Below, piece after piece: positions 35,853-44,562 of a DNA stretch of 64,000 bases (the first letter of the stretch is position 1; the number at the start of each line of letters is the position of its first letter). The DNA comes from Cochlodiniinecator piscidefendens. Lineage in GTDB: Bacteria > Pseudomonadota > Alphaproteobacteria > Rhodobacterales > Rhodobacteraceae. The stretch lies in contig NZ_JAAOIE010000001.1 of NCBI RefSeq assembly GCF_011326755.1, positions 26,344-90,343 on the forward strand, in the 5' to 3' direction. The notes under the pieces are model-generated. The model had not been told where the DNA came from. It ran no database searches and worked only from the letters and a program-made list of their open reading frames with translations. The translations under genes and the position numbers were made by a program.

Positions 35853-37349
35853 ATGGCCGCTACGAAATCAAAAACAAAGACACTTACCAAATGGGATGAG
35901 GACGTCGCAGAGACAGATTTAACAATGGATGTTCTAAACTCGATGGAGCAAGGCATTCTCGTTTGGTCTGATGGCGGCGTATGCCGCATGCACAACCAGC
36001 GCATTTTATCCATGCTAGAGCTGTCCCCTGAAGCCATTTACCCAGGCATTACGCGTACCGAGTTTTTGGAGGCAGCCGCCGCACGTGGGGAATTAGACAA
36101 AGAAGCCGTAGAGACCGCGCAAGCGCGTTTTGCAAGACGCGCCCCGTTTTCTTTTGATCGGAAAATGCCATCTGGACGTACAGTGACCACCAATGCCCGC
36201 CCTCTACGTGGTGGTGGTTTTGTCGTGACGTTTAGCGATGTCAGCGAAACACGGCGAAATGCAGACGACCTAGCCAAAGCCAAGGCAAAAGCAGAAGCCG
36301 CGGAACTTAAAGCGTTAAAAACCCTCGCGGCTGAGCAGGCTTGGCGGAACGAGGCGCGGCTTCTGTCTGATCTGGATGAATGGCTTCAGTGTTGCAAATC
36401 GTTGAGCGAGTTATTTGAAATTCTCGGTTCCTTCATGACAAAGTTGCTGCCTGAGACAGAAGGAGAGCTATATATATATTCTAATTCTCGCGATGTTTTG
36501 GATGGCGCGTGCGCTTGGTCTGGATCGCAGATGCATGATCATATCCTACCCGACAGTTGTTGGGCGTTAAGGCGGGGGCGACATTATCACTACAACGCTC
36601 AGGAAGTTTCGTTCTCCTGTGATCACGTAAAAGAACAGAGCGGGGTACAAGATGTTGAAAACTACCTATGTATTCCGATTATTGCCCACGGTGATACGGT
36701 TGGGTTAATGCATGTGAGGTTTAGTTCTGAAACTTCGGCTAACATGAATGAATCTGCACGTCGGTTTGCATTGCAATGTGGGGAGCATATCAGCTTAGCG
36801 ATTGCGAACGTGCGCTTACGCGATGAACTTCATGATCAGTCGACCCGCGATCCTTTAACTGGGCTCTATAATAGGCGTTTTTTCCTTGAGGCTTTGCGCA
36901 ACGAACTCTCCATGGCTGAACGACGTAAGCAAAAGGTTGGTATTTTGTCGTTTGATGCTGATAAGTTTAAGGCCTTTAACGACAATCATGGGCATGACGC
37001 AGGTGATATGGTGTTGCGCGCAATCGGAGAAAAGTTGAACGAGCTCTTTTGCAATGGTCAAATTCCATGTCGCTTTGGTGGTGAAGAATTTACGGTACTT
37101 TTACCTGGCACTGATCTTGAGCAGGCGAAAGTGGCTGGCGAGGCGCTACGAGCAGCTGTTGAAGAGGTGAAAATCAGATACGGGTCGGGGTTGTTGCCAC
37201 GAGTGACGATTTCAGTCGGAGTATCGTCTTACCCAGAACACGGTATTTTACCACAAGATCTGTTAAACGCAGCCGACGGGGCATTATACGCCGCCAAAGA
37301 TGCCGGGCGGAACTGCGTGCGCGTGGCCTCTAATTCTCACGAAGAATAG
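35853..37349 (+). CDS. Diguanylate cyclase (PAS_7, GAF, GGDEF)
   Basis: 498 residues from ATG 35853 (GTG one codon earlier possible). The PAS_7-like segment is about residues 25-130 (LNSMEQGILVWSDGG...RPLRGGGFVVTFSDVSETRR), a coiled linker follows, then GAF (about 165-320, containing ENYLCIPIIAHGDTVGLMHVRF) and GGDEF (about 330-490) with DPLTGLYNRRFF and active-site FGGEEFTVLLPG. GGEEF is an active-type signature; the inhibitory RxxD site is absent at -5, so product feedback through the I-site is unlikely. Cytosolic. The 240-bp upstream gap shows no clear operator. Confidence 0.92.
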   Translation: MAATKSKTKTLTKWDEDVAETDLTMDVLNSMEQGILVWSDGGVCRMHNQRILSMLELSPEAIYPGITRTEFLEAAAARGELDKEAVETAQARFARRAPFSFDRKMPSGRTVTTNARPLRGGGFVVTFSDVSETRRNADDLAKAKAKAEAAELKALKTLAAEQAWRNEARLLSDLDEWLQCCKSLSELFEILGSFMTKLLPETEGELYIYSNSRDVLDGACAWSGSQMHDHILPDSCWALRRGRHYHYNAQEVSFSCDHVKEQSGVQDVENYLCIPIIAHGDTVGLMHVRFSSETSANMNESARRFALQCGEHISLAIANVRLRDELHDQSTRDPLTGLYNRRFFLEALRNELSMAERRKQKVGILSFDADKFKAFNDNHGHDAGDMVLRAIGEKLNELFCNGQIPCRFGGEEFTVLLPGTDLEQAKVAGEALRAAVEEVKIRYGSGLLPRVTISVGVSSYPEHGILPQDLLNAADGALYAAKDAGRNCVRVASNSHEE

Positions 37350-37350
37350 T

Positions 37351-38136
37351 TTAGGTTTTCACCTCTTTGCTATTCTTCTTGGAATTTGGCATCGAAACTA
37401 CATTGCGTTCTTTTACCTCAAAGCTAAGGTCAAATCCAAGCTGAGGTAGTAGTTCAAGTAGGTCTTCTTCGAGTTGATCCAACTGACGTTCGGCAATGGT
37501 TTCATCGGTTTCGACTTGCAACAACCACCGGCGCATGTCCCCAATTGTTTGCTTTGCCATTTTGATGCTGGCCTCTATTTTTTCGACTTCTTGCTGACGC
37601 TGAGTTAAAAAAAGCCGCGCGCGTTCAACTTTTTCAGTGGCATATATTTCCGCGAGCTCTTTGGATTGGTGGCTCATTTGTGCTGCGAGCTCCAAAACCT
37701 CTGGTTCTAATTTTGCTAAATCAGGATGGGTGCGTTGAAAATTGATCCGATCACGGATTTCATCAAATTCCCCGCCAATTCGAAATACTCCATCGCGATC
37801 AGCTTGGTGGCTGATTTGATAGGCCCTTGCGACATCTTCAGTGCGCAGTTGGAAATCATGATGAGCGCGTTCCAGTTTTAGAATACGCAGATTTGCAGGC
37901 AAATAAAAACATAAGGAAATGAACAGCAGTGTGACGAGAACCTGAACCAAAACGCCGGCCATTTCATAGGTCGTATTGCCAAATGTCATAGGCAATGTCA
38001 GCCATGGTAAAACTGAAAAGGCGCTAAGGATCGAAAGTATAACAAGCACTGTCGCTGCTGCGATGATCAACATCATAGAAAAAAGATGCGCGAGTTTTTG
38101 AGCGCCCAAAAAGAGGCGCATTGTTTGTGAAATCAT
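37351..38136 (-). CDS. Two-TM coiled-coil membrane protein
   Basis: 261 residues from ATG 38136, preceded by GGGGGAAGAAA; the longer frame to 38187 is unsupported. TM1 at about 18-45 (FSMMLIIAAATVLVILSILSAF) and TM2 at about 63-85 (VLVQVLVTLLFISLCFYL), then a long cytosolic charged helical region (QRTHPDLAKLEPEVLELAAQ; EKVERARLFLTQRQQEVEKIEASI). Homologues are sometimes labelled 'DNA repair protein' without evidence. Downstream of the MlaE/F-type genes by about 80 bp, perhaps functionally linked to them; otherwise unknown. Ends 1 bp from the convergent diguanylate cyclase gene. Confidence 0.7.
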   Translation of the reverse strand: MISQTMRLFLGAQKLAHLFSMMLIIAAATVLVILSILSAFSVLPWLTLPMTFGNTTYEMAGVLVQVLVTLLFISLCFYLPANLRILKLERAHHDFQLRTEDVARAYQISHQADRDGVFRIGGEFDEIRDRINFQRTHPDLAKLEPEVLELAAQMSHQSKELAEIYATEKVERARLFLTQRQQEVEKIEASIKMAKQTIGDMRRWLLQVETDETIAERQLDQLEEDLLELLPQLGFDLSFEVKERNVVSMPNSKKNSKEVKT

Positions 38137-38216
38137 TTTCTTCCCCCCCGGGACGTGGAACACCCACAGGGGATTAGAATAGCACAAATTGAAGAAAATT
38201 CAAAACTCAGCCGCAG

Positions 38217-38963
38217 TTAGCGCACGGATTCAATAGGTCCATCGGCGCGGCCGTGAATAAATTGATCAAGATATGGATCGCCGCTGGCATCCATATCGCC
38301 CACGGGCCCGGTCCATTGAATCACACCGTCATGCAGCATCGCAACCTGGTCAGCGATGGCGCGGACGGACGACATATCATGGGTGATTGTCATGGCGGTT
38401 GCGCCCATCTCGACAACGATTTCTCGGATCAATTCATTGATGACGCCGGACATGATCGGATCAAGCCCGGTTGTGGGTTCATCAAAAAAGATGATTTCAG
38501 GTTCCGCCGCAATTGCCCGGGCGAGGCCCACACGTTTTTGCATACCTCCCGAAAGTTCACTGGGGAAAAGATCGGCAACCTCCGGTTTCAGCCCAACGCG
38601 ACGCAGTTTTTCAATCGCGATTTCGCGGGCTTCGGATTTAGGGCGCTTTAATGATCCGCGTAACAGGCGAAATGCTACATTCTCCCAAATTGAAAGACTG
38701 TCAAAAAGCGCACCACCCTGAAACAACATTCCGAACCGAGCGAGAAAAGCGTCACGCTCAGCGCGTTGGGCATCCTGGCCGTCAACGGTAATCAGGCCTT
38801 TGTCCGGGGTTACAAGGCCCAGCACGCTTTTTAAACATACGGACTTTCCGGTACCAGATCCGCCGATGATCACCATGCTTTCGCCTTTGGGGATCGTCAG
38901 GTTAACCCCTTGCAGGACTTTATTCGGGCCAAAGGCTTTGTGGACGTCAAACAGTTCAATCAT
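38217..38963 (-). CDS. ABC transporter ATP-binding protein, MlaF type
   Basis: 248 residues. Walker A GGSGTGKSVCLKSV, Q-loop MLFQGGALFDSL, signature LSGGMQKRVGLARAIA, Walker B IIFFDEPTTGLDP, H-loop ITHDM. The GMQKRVGLARA signature and GTGKSV P-loop are those of MlaF/Ttg2A rather than generic ABC proteins. Overlaps the mlaE-type permease gene by 4 nt. Predicted to energise phospholipid transfer between membranes; the substrate-binding MCE protein (MlaD) is not in the window. Confidence 0.92.
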   Translation of the reverse strand: MIELFDVHKAFGPNKVLQGVNLTIPKGESMVIIGGSGTGKSVCLKSVLGLVTPDKGLITVDGQDAQRAERDAFLARFGMLFQGGALFDSLSIWENVAFRLLRGSLKRPKSEAREIAIEKLRRVGLKPEVADLFPSELSGGMQKRVGLARAIAAEPEIIFFDEPTTGLDPIMSGVINELIREIVVEMGATAMTITHDMSSVRAIADQVAMLHDGVIQWTGPVGDMDASGDPYLDQFIHGRADGPIESVR

Positions 38964-39739
38964 GCGGAAAAGAACACCTCTGTCAGAACATAGTTTGCGG
39001 CCAATATCATAACGGCTGCGGCAACCACAGATAGTTTTGTGGCGCGGCCAACACCCTGCGCACCACGCCCTGAGTTCATACCATAGTAACAGCCCATCAA
39101 TGCGGCGATAAAGCCAAAGACAGCGCCTTTGGTTAGGCTGGAAATAATGTCAGTTGCTTGGATAAAATCTGCTGTGTTTTGCAAATAGGCAGCCGTGTTA
39201 AAACCTAGCCGAGATGTCCCAACCAAAAAACCGCCGTAAATGCCAATGATGTCACCGATCCCGACCAGCAACGGCACAACAAGCGTCGCCGCCATAACCC
39301 GAGGGGCCGTAAGGTATTTCATCGGGTGGGTTGAAAGGGTAACAAGCGCGTCGATTTGCTCGGTCACTTTCATGGTCGCGATTTCTGCGGCGATAGATGA
39401 TGTCACCCGAGCAGCGATCATCAAACCGACCAACACAGGGCCAAGTTCGCGGATCATACCAATGGCGACAATCTGAGGAACAACTGCTTCGGCGTTGAAA
39501 CGCGCGCCACCTGAATAGATTTGTAATGCGAGGGCACCACCCGTGAAAAAGGCGGTTAAGCCGACAACTGGAAGGCTGAAAAAACCAATGGACAGAAGGG
39601 ATTGAAAGAACTCCCTAAGGTAAAAGGGAGGGCGTACAAAATGCACAACTGTTTGCACGGCAAAGATCACAACTTGCCCGATCATCGCTAGGATATGAAG
39701 TACGGAACGACCAACAGCCGCGATGGGAGAGAGTAACAT
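38960..39739 (-). CDS. ABC transporter permease, MlaE type
   Basis: 259 residues with multiple TM segments. The MlaE family core is FFTGGALALQIYSGG, then IGMIRELGPVLVGLMIAARVTSSIAAEIATMKVTEQIDAL, the most conserved stretch of the family, and LPLLVG-like LVVPLLVGIGDIIGIYGG. Starts on the last base of the alr stop (TAATG) and overlaps the ATPase gene by 4 nt, so alr, permease and ATPase are one operon. Acts in the inner membrane with the MlaF-type ATPase. Confidence 0.93.
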   Translation of the reverse strand: MLLSPIAAVGRSVLHILAMIGQVVIFAVQTVVHFVRPPFYLREFFQSLLSIGFFSLPVVGLTAFFTGGALALQIYSGGARFNAEAVVPQIVAIGMIRELGPVLVGLMIAARVTSSIAAEIATMKVTEQIDALVTLSTHPMKYLTAPRVMAATLVVPLLVGIGDIIGIYGGFLVGTSRLGFNTAAYLQNTADFIQATDIISSLTKGAVFGFIAALMGCYYGMNSGRGAQGVGRATKLSVVAAAVMILAANYVLTEVFFSA

Positions 39740-40788
39740 TATTGATGTCCCTCAACATAACGTTTGGTGTATCTCGCCCCAAGGGAAGTCAGTATTTCAT
39801 ACCCAATGGTTTCAGCGATTTCAGCCAATTGATCCGCGTTTTGGTGTTCGCATAAAATATCCAAACTACGCGGTGTTTCGTGTAAGTCTGTAACATCCAC
39901 AGTCAGCAAATCCATTGAGACGCGCCCAGCCAATTTGCAGCTATCGCTTCCGCACCATAACAGCGCGCGATCACTAAGTTTGCGCAGTAAACCATCAGCA
40001 TACCCGGCTGAAACCGTAGCGATTTTTGACGGCCGATCTGCAGTCCAAGAGTTTGAATAACCGACAGTTTCGCCGACGGCAACTTCGCGGATTTGAACAA
40101 CGGGCAAAGTCAATGTGACGACATTTTGCGCATCTTGATAAGGAAAACCACCATACAAACCGATGCCAGGGCGTACGAGGTCAAAATGATAATCCGACCC
40201 TAACAATGTACCGCCCGTCGCAGCCAAAGAACGCGGTGTTTCAATCCCATCGGTCATTTCTTTAAACCGTGTGAGCTGCAGCGCGTTCATAGCGTGATCA
40301 GGTTCATCAGAGCAGGCGAGGTGGCTCATGATTAGCATTGGATTTTGCGACAAGGCGATATGACGTACGGCGGCCCATTCATCTGGGGACATGCCCAAAC
40401 GGCCCATACCACTGTCGAGTTGCACACCAAAAGCATGACCTGGCAAAGCTTCGATCTGGCGGGTGAGCTGTTCGAGCGAATTAACCATAGGGGTCAATTG
40501 TAGATCATGGATCATATCAGTGTCGCCGCGCATATGCCCGCTAAACACACAAACTTCGGGGCCGGGACCTAACGCTTGGCGCACGGCCGCACCTTCTTCG
40601 GCCACAGCGACAAAAAACTTACGCGCCCCTGCCTTTGCTAATGCCTTAGCAACGCGTGCAGCGCCTAGGCCGTACGCATCCGCTTTGACCACGGCTGTGG
40701 TTTCTACGTGAGAGGCCGTCATTGCATCTAATGCACGCCAATTGGCGACAACCGCGTCGAGATCTATTTTTAAAGTGCCTGTACCCAT
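39739..40788 (-). CDS. alr: Alanine racemase
   Basis: 349 residues from ATG 40788 ([17 protein letters not shown]); the frame continues to 40887 without support. PLP lysine motif [12 protein letters not shown], catalytic tyrosine region [27 protein letters not shown] and [15 protein letters not shown]. Interconverts L- and D-alanine for peptidoglycan. Slightly shorter than the usual 355-370 residues. Operon with the MlaE/F-type genes by a 1-nt overlap. Confidence 0.95.
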   Translation of the reverse strand: MGTGTLKIDLDAVVANWRALDAMTASHVETTAVVKADAYGLGAARVAKALAKAGARKFFVAVAEEGAAVRQALGPGPEVCVFSGHMRGDTDMIHDLQLTPMVNSLEQLTRQIEALPGHAFGVQLDSGMGRLGMSPDEWAAVRHIALSQNPMLIMSHLACSDEPDHAMNALQLTRFKEMTDGIETPRSLAATGGTLLGSDYHFDLVRPGIGLYGGFPYQDAQNVVTLTLPVVQIREVAVGETVGYSNSWTADRPSKIATVSAGYADGLLRKLSDRALLWCGSDSCKLAGRVSMDLLTVDVTDLHETPRSLDILCEHQNADQLAEIAETIGYEILTSLGARYTKRYVEGHQ

Positions 40789-40914
40789 GACGCGTGTTTT
40801 GACAGGGACAATTACCGTGGGCAAGGAAAAAAGAAGTCGGATTTTCCCCATGTCTGCTTTATCGGCGAAAACATGGGGATGTTCCATGATTGTGTATGTT
40901 GAAGTGTCGGAGAA

Positions 40915-41865
40915 TTAGGCCGATTTTTTCTTATGTTTGTCGTAACCTGCCTCAAGTTCACCGCGCAGAAATTCACCGAAATTAAGTGGAGGAAACTGCG
41001 GCGCACCTGTACCATCCAATGGGGTTACATCGTAACCAACGTTCGGGTCAAAAAAGAACGGGCAGGAATAGCGCTCGCGCCCAGAGGTGTTAATAACCCG
41101 ATGAGGCGTCGACAAGAGTTGCCCGTTGGTCATCCGGTGCAGCATATCACCAACATTCACGACAAATGATCCATCAATCTTTGGGGCATCTACCCAGTTT
41201 CCAGCAGGCGTTTTGACTTGTAATCCGCCAACGTCATCTTGGGCCAGCAGCGTGAGACAGCCGAAATCATTGTGCGGGGCGGACCCGTATAAATCATCAG
41301 GTGAAAGTGGCGATGTTGGCGGGTAATGCAAAAGGCGAAGCCAAATGGTTGGATCGTCAAATGCGCGCAGAGGTTCGGTGGGATCAACACCTACAGAACG
41401 CAGAGCTAATCCAAATAATTTGCGACCTAACTCTGACATTGCCGCCGCATAGGCGCCCAAGGTTTCTTGAAACTCGGGAAGATCTGGCCATTGGTTTGGG
41501 CCCGACAGGTAGATGTCAGGATCAGGCTGCGCATCTTCACGCATCATCATAAAACTGGCAGATTGATTGGGCTTTTTGACTTCGGCGTGGGCAGAGTTCA
41601 CATCTGTTGATGTATTGATCGGGATGTAGCCGCGGTGATTTTCATTTAATTCAAGCGCCATTTTTTGATCAAGCGGCAATGCATGAAACTGCGCCGAGGC
41701 TTGAAAAACGGCGTCAATCAGCGCTTGGTCAATTCCATGATTTATAATGTAGCCAAATCCGGTTTCGCCGTACGCTTTGGCAAATTGAGCTTCCAATTGG
41801 GTTGTGTCGTCGCCACGAATAAGCGCGCCCACGTCCAAGACGGGGATTTCAGTAAATTCTGTCAT
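40915..41865 (-). CDS. Isopenicillin N synthase-like 2-oxoglutarate/Fe(II) oxygenase
   Basis: 316 residues. N-terminal DIOX_N domain (IPVLDVGALI...FGYIINHGIDQALIDAVF) followed by the 2OG-FeII core: iron ligands in PHNDFGCLTLLAQDDVGGLQV (HxD) and LSTPHRVIN (H), and the 2OG-binding RYSCPFFFDPN (RxS). Family members oxidise small molecules; plant GA oxidases and bacterial ACC-oxidase-like proteins share it. Native substrate unknown. 126 bp upstream of alr on the same strand. Confidence 0.9.
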   Translation of the reverse strand: MTEFTEIPVLDVGALIRGDDTTQLEAQFAKAYGETGFGYIINHGIDQALIDAVFQASAQFHALPLDQKMALELNENHRGYIPINTSTDVNSAHAEVKKPNQSASFMMMREDAQPDPDIYLSGPNQWPDLPEFQETLGAYAAAMSELGRKLFGLALRSVGVDPTEPLRAFDDPTIWLRLLHYPPTSPLSPDDLYGSAPHNDFGCLTLLAQDDVGGLQVKTPAGNWVDAPKIDGSFVVNVGDMLHRMTNGQLLSTPHRVINTSGRERYSCPFFFDPNVGYDVTPLDGTGAPQFPPLNFGEFLRGELEAGYDKHKKKSA

Positions 41866-42111
41866 GTGATGTCTCTGAGATATGGTGTTGCAAAAGATAG
41901 TGTTTGGACCGAAGCCCAGCTATCCAGCAAACCGCTTACGGCGGTGTCCATAGTGGCGTTCCAGAACCACGCGGTTTTGATCTTCAGATGTCATACCCAA
42001 TTGCTAGGCAGAGATTGGGTCTTTGGCAAGTTCAAATTTGTGCAAGCCTATTGATTGCACAACGCATGCAGCCTATTCGGAAAGAGGACCGTTGATCTGA
42101 AGGGAATTTTT

Positions 42112-42387
42112 ATGGGTGAAATACTAAGTGCTTTGACGTGGACAGATGCCGTTGGGACTGTCGGGACGATGATTGTCGTATCGGCCTATTTTGCCACTCA
42201 GATGCGGTATTTAAATTCAGATGACCTACTGTTCCCCGTCGTGAACATGGTCGGATCAATGATGATTGGCTTTTCGCTTTTCTTTAATTTCAATTTTGCG
42301 TCTGCTTTGATCGAATTTTTCTGGATTTGCATCAGCTTATTTGGAGTCGTGCAGGGATTAAAACGCCGCAAAGCAAAGATGTCATAA
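42112..42387 (+). CDS. CBU_0592-family small membrane protein
   Basis: 91 residues from ATG 42112 with AGGGA upstream. Three hydrophobic segments: AVGTVGTMIVVSAYFATQM, LFPVVNMVGSMMIGFSLFFNF and ASALIEFFWICISLFGVVQGL, ending KRRKAKMS. The pattern 'Y...Q......S..L.....N..G......SL.fnfn..s..IE..W..IS..G' matches this uncharacterised family. Convergent with fpr, sharing its terminator hairpin. Confidence 0.8.
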   Translation: MGEILSALTWTDAVGTVGTMIVVSAYFATQMRYLNSDDLLFPVVNMVGSMMIGFSLFFNFNFASALIEFFWICISLFGVVQGLKRRKAKMS

Positions 42388-42416
42388 AAAAAGGTGCGCA
42401 ACTTAAATTGCGCACC
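42385..42416 (-). terminator. Strong terminator of fpr
   Basis: GGTGCGCAA - 6-nt loop - TTGCGCACC perfect 9-bp stem, followed on the minus strand by a T-run of about eight. The A-run overlaps the stop of the convergent CBU_0592 gene, so it may serve both directions. Confidence 0.9.
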
Positions 42417-42438
42417 CCTAACATTTACTTTGAAACGA

Positions 42439-43299
42439 TTAAACGCCTTCGCCAACGAACGCTTTTTCGATCACGAATTCACCCGGTTCAGAATTGGCGC
42501 CTTCGTTCAGGCCTGCTTCTTCGAGGATATCTTTGATATCGTTGTTAAACGCCAAAGAGCCACAAACCATGCCCCGGTCTGTTTCTGGGTTCAGGGCCGG
42601 GATGCCGAGATCAGCAAACAATTCCCCTGATTTGATCAAGTCTGTGATGCGGCCCATTTTGGGGCTTTGTTCACGGGTGGTTGTTGGATAGTAGCGGATT
42701 TTGTTCAGGTTCTCGACACCGATCAATTCCTGCATCATCTCGTCAGCTTTGAGATCTTCGATCAGTTTGCGACCATATTCCAGTTCACCTACTTCGCGGC
42801 ATGTGTGCGTGATGATCACTTCGTCGTAGTTTTCATAGGTTTCTGGTTCACGCAGCAGCGATGCAAACGGCGCAAAGCCGGTGCCCGTCGAGAAGAAATA
42901 AAGACGTTTGCCCGGAAGCAACGCGTCATGCACCAAAGTTCCAACAGGTTTTGGACGCAAAATAATTTCATCACCAACTTGGATATGTTGCAAGCGTGAA
43001 GTCAGCGGGCCATCAGGAACCTTGATCGAATAAAATTCGAGTTCTTCATCCCAAGATGGCGACGCAATTGAATAGGCGCGCAGCAGCGGTTTTTGTTTAC
43101 CGTTTGGCATCACGTCGCCCATCAGGCCGATCATGACAAATTCACCAGAGCGAAACCGCAAAGATGCAGGGCGTGTCACGCGGAAGGAAAACAGGCGATC
43201 CGTCCAATGTTTCACTTCGGTAACGGTTTGGGCGTCCGGTAGGGTTGGGACGGCTTTGACGGCTGTTGCGGTATCGGTCACTGGAACTTGCTCATTCAT
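42439..43299 (-). CDS. fpr: Ferredoxin/flavodoxin-NADP+ reductase
   Basis: 286 residues. FAD site LLRAYSIASPSWDEELEFYSIKV (RxYS), GPLTSRLQHIQVGD, NADP site FFSTGTGFAPFASLLREPETY, C-terminal GMVCGSLAFNNDIKDILEEAG and terminal FVIEKAFVGEGV, typical of bacterial subclass FPR without the terminal Tyr stacking of plant enzymes. Can supply low-potential electrons to ferredoxin and siroheme sulfite reductase; it follows the cysH-DUF934 genes by 74 bp. No ribosome site is visible and a hairpin (43306-43323) sits 7 nt upstream of the start. Confidence 0.93.
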   Translation of the reverse strand: MNEQVPVTDTATAVKAVPTLPDAQTVTEVKHWTDRLFSFRVTRPASLRFRSGEFVMIGLMGDVMPNGKQKPLLRAYSIASPSWDEELEFYSIKVPDGPLTSRLQHIQVGDEIILRPKPVGTLVHDALLPGKRLYFFSTGTGFAPFASLLREPETYENYDEVIITHTCREVGELEYGRKLIEDLKADEMMQELIGVENLNKIRYYPTTTREQSPKMGRITDLIKSGELFADLGIPALNPETDRGMVCGSLAFNNDIKDILEEAGLNEGANSEPGEFVIEKAFVGEGV

Positions 43300-43372
43300 A
43301 GGTCTAACGGGGCCGATGCCCCGTCCTCTGATAGTGTATATAGGTGTGTGTTTCTAACAGGTCTAGGGCGAC

Positions 43373-43798
43373 TTAGGCGCGCAGGCGCGATTGATAGTCG
43401 TGGTCCTTCCAATTGGAGCGGAATTGCCATTGGTCTTCGGGTTGGCGTTCGGCCAAAGCCCCATCAATTTCAACTTCGTCAAAGCCAGAACGGCGCGCCA
43501 TTGCGTATTGGTCAGCGATGACATGTCCTTTGGCGCGCAAGCGACCGGTGAAACCCATCAGGCGCAAACGACGCGCGATGGTAAACCCGCGCCCATCCGC
43601 AAAACTTGGGAAATCAACACGGATCATGTCGATGTTTTCCAAGAGATCCTGAAGATCGTCAGGCTCTGCGTCTGATGGTAGATCAACCGCCAGCGCAGGC
43701 GGGTGATTTGCAGGTAGTTCGTCTAGGGTAAAGAAGCCATTGGCCCAATCATCAGTTCCAAAACCGGTGTCGGTTACAATCACTGTCATGTCAGTCAT
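43373..43798 (-). CDS. DUF934 family protein (sulfite-reduction accessory)
   Basis: 141 residues with the DUF934 pattern: ALAVDLPSDAEPDDLQDLLENIDMIRVDFPSFADGRGFTIARRLRLMGFTGRLRAKGHVIADQYAMARRSGFDEVEID. Family members always sit beside sulfite or nitrite reductase genes and are thought to assist electron supply or assembly; mechanism unproven. Overlaps cysH by 4 nt. Confidence 0.9.
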   Translation of the reverse strand: MTDMTVIVTDTGFGTDDWANGFFTLDELPANHPPALAVDLPSDAEPDDLQDLLENIDMIRVDFPSFADGRGFTIARRLRLMGFTGRLRAKGHVIADQYAMARRSGFDEVEIDGALAERQPEDQWQFRSNWKDHDYQSRLRA

Positions 43799-44562
43799 CC
43801 TTTTTCATGCCCCACAGCGGGGGATTGGCGAACCACTTTGCCATCTTGCATGTGGATGCCGCATTCTGTTTTGTCCGCGCCGCGCCAACGGCCAGAGCGA
43901 GGGTCTTCGCCGTCTTTTACTTTGGATGTGCATGGCGCACAGCCGATAGACGGGTAGCCTTGCGCCACTAAAGGGTGGCGGGGCAGGCGGTTGTTATCCA
44001 TATAGTCGCGCACGTCCTCAGGGGCCCAATGTGCAAGCGGGTTTATTTTGATCCGCGCATCTCCGTCCGCTTCAAAAAAATCAAGCGCGGCGCGTGTGCC
44101 GTTTTGAAATCGTTTACGTCCAGTGATCCATGCGTCAAACCCGGATAGGGCATTCTGCAAAGGCTCTGTCTTTCGCAACGAACAACACGCATCCGTATCT
44201 GAAAACCGCAAAGCGCCATATGGGTCGCGCTCTGCGATATCTTTTGCCACAATACGCCGAACGTCCGTTAGGCGAAGCCGCTCTGCCAATTCTTCCTGAT
44301 AGCTGAGCGTCTCAGGAAACAGCAGTTCAGTATCCACAAACAAGATCGGAGTGGTGCGATCCATGACTGAAATCATATGCAAAAGCACAACGCTTTCAGC
44401 GCCAAAAGACGACACCAACGCAACCTGACCTGTCATCGGATCCGAAAGCGCGCTTTTTAGCACCTCAGTTGCACTGTGGTGCCGATAGCGCGCATTCAGT
44501 GCCTCAACACGTTGCGCAACGGGAGGGAGTGGAAACTCAAGCGGCATTTCTTTTGCGATCAT
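43795..44562 (-). CDS. cysH: Assimilatory adenylylsulfate/phosphoadenylylsulfate reductase
   Basis: 255 residues from ATG 44562, or 250 from ATG 44547 (MPLEFPLPP). The PP-loop-like segment is ALVSSFGAESVVLLHMI; the catalytic Cys lies in KTECGIHMQDG. Two further Cys pairs, DACCSLRKTEPL and IGCAPCTSKV, are the [4Fe-4S] ligands that mark APS-reducing enzymes rather than PAPS reductases. Produces sulfite for the adjacent reductase. Overlaps the sulfite reductase gene by 26 nt (11 nt from the inner start). Confidence 0.95.
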   Translation of the reverse strand: MIAKEMPLEFPLPPVAQRVEALNARYRHHSATEVLKSALSDPMTGQVALVSSFGAESVVLLHMISVMDRTTPILFVDTELLFPETLSYQEELAERLRLTDVRRIVAKDIAERDPYGALRFSDTDACCSLRKTEPLQNALSGFDAWITGRKRFQNGTRAALDFFEADGDARIKINPLAHWAPEDVRDYMDNNRLPRHPLVAQGYPSIGCAPCTSKVKDGEDPRSGRWRGADKTECGIHMQDGKVVRQSPAVGHEKG

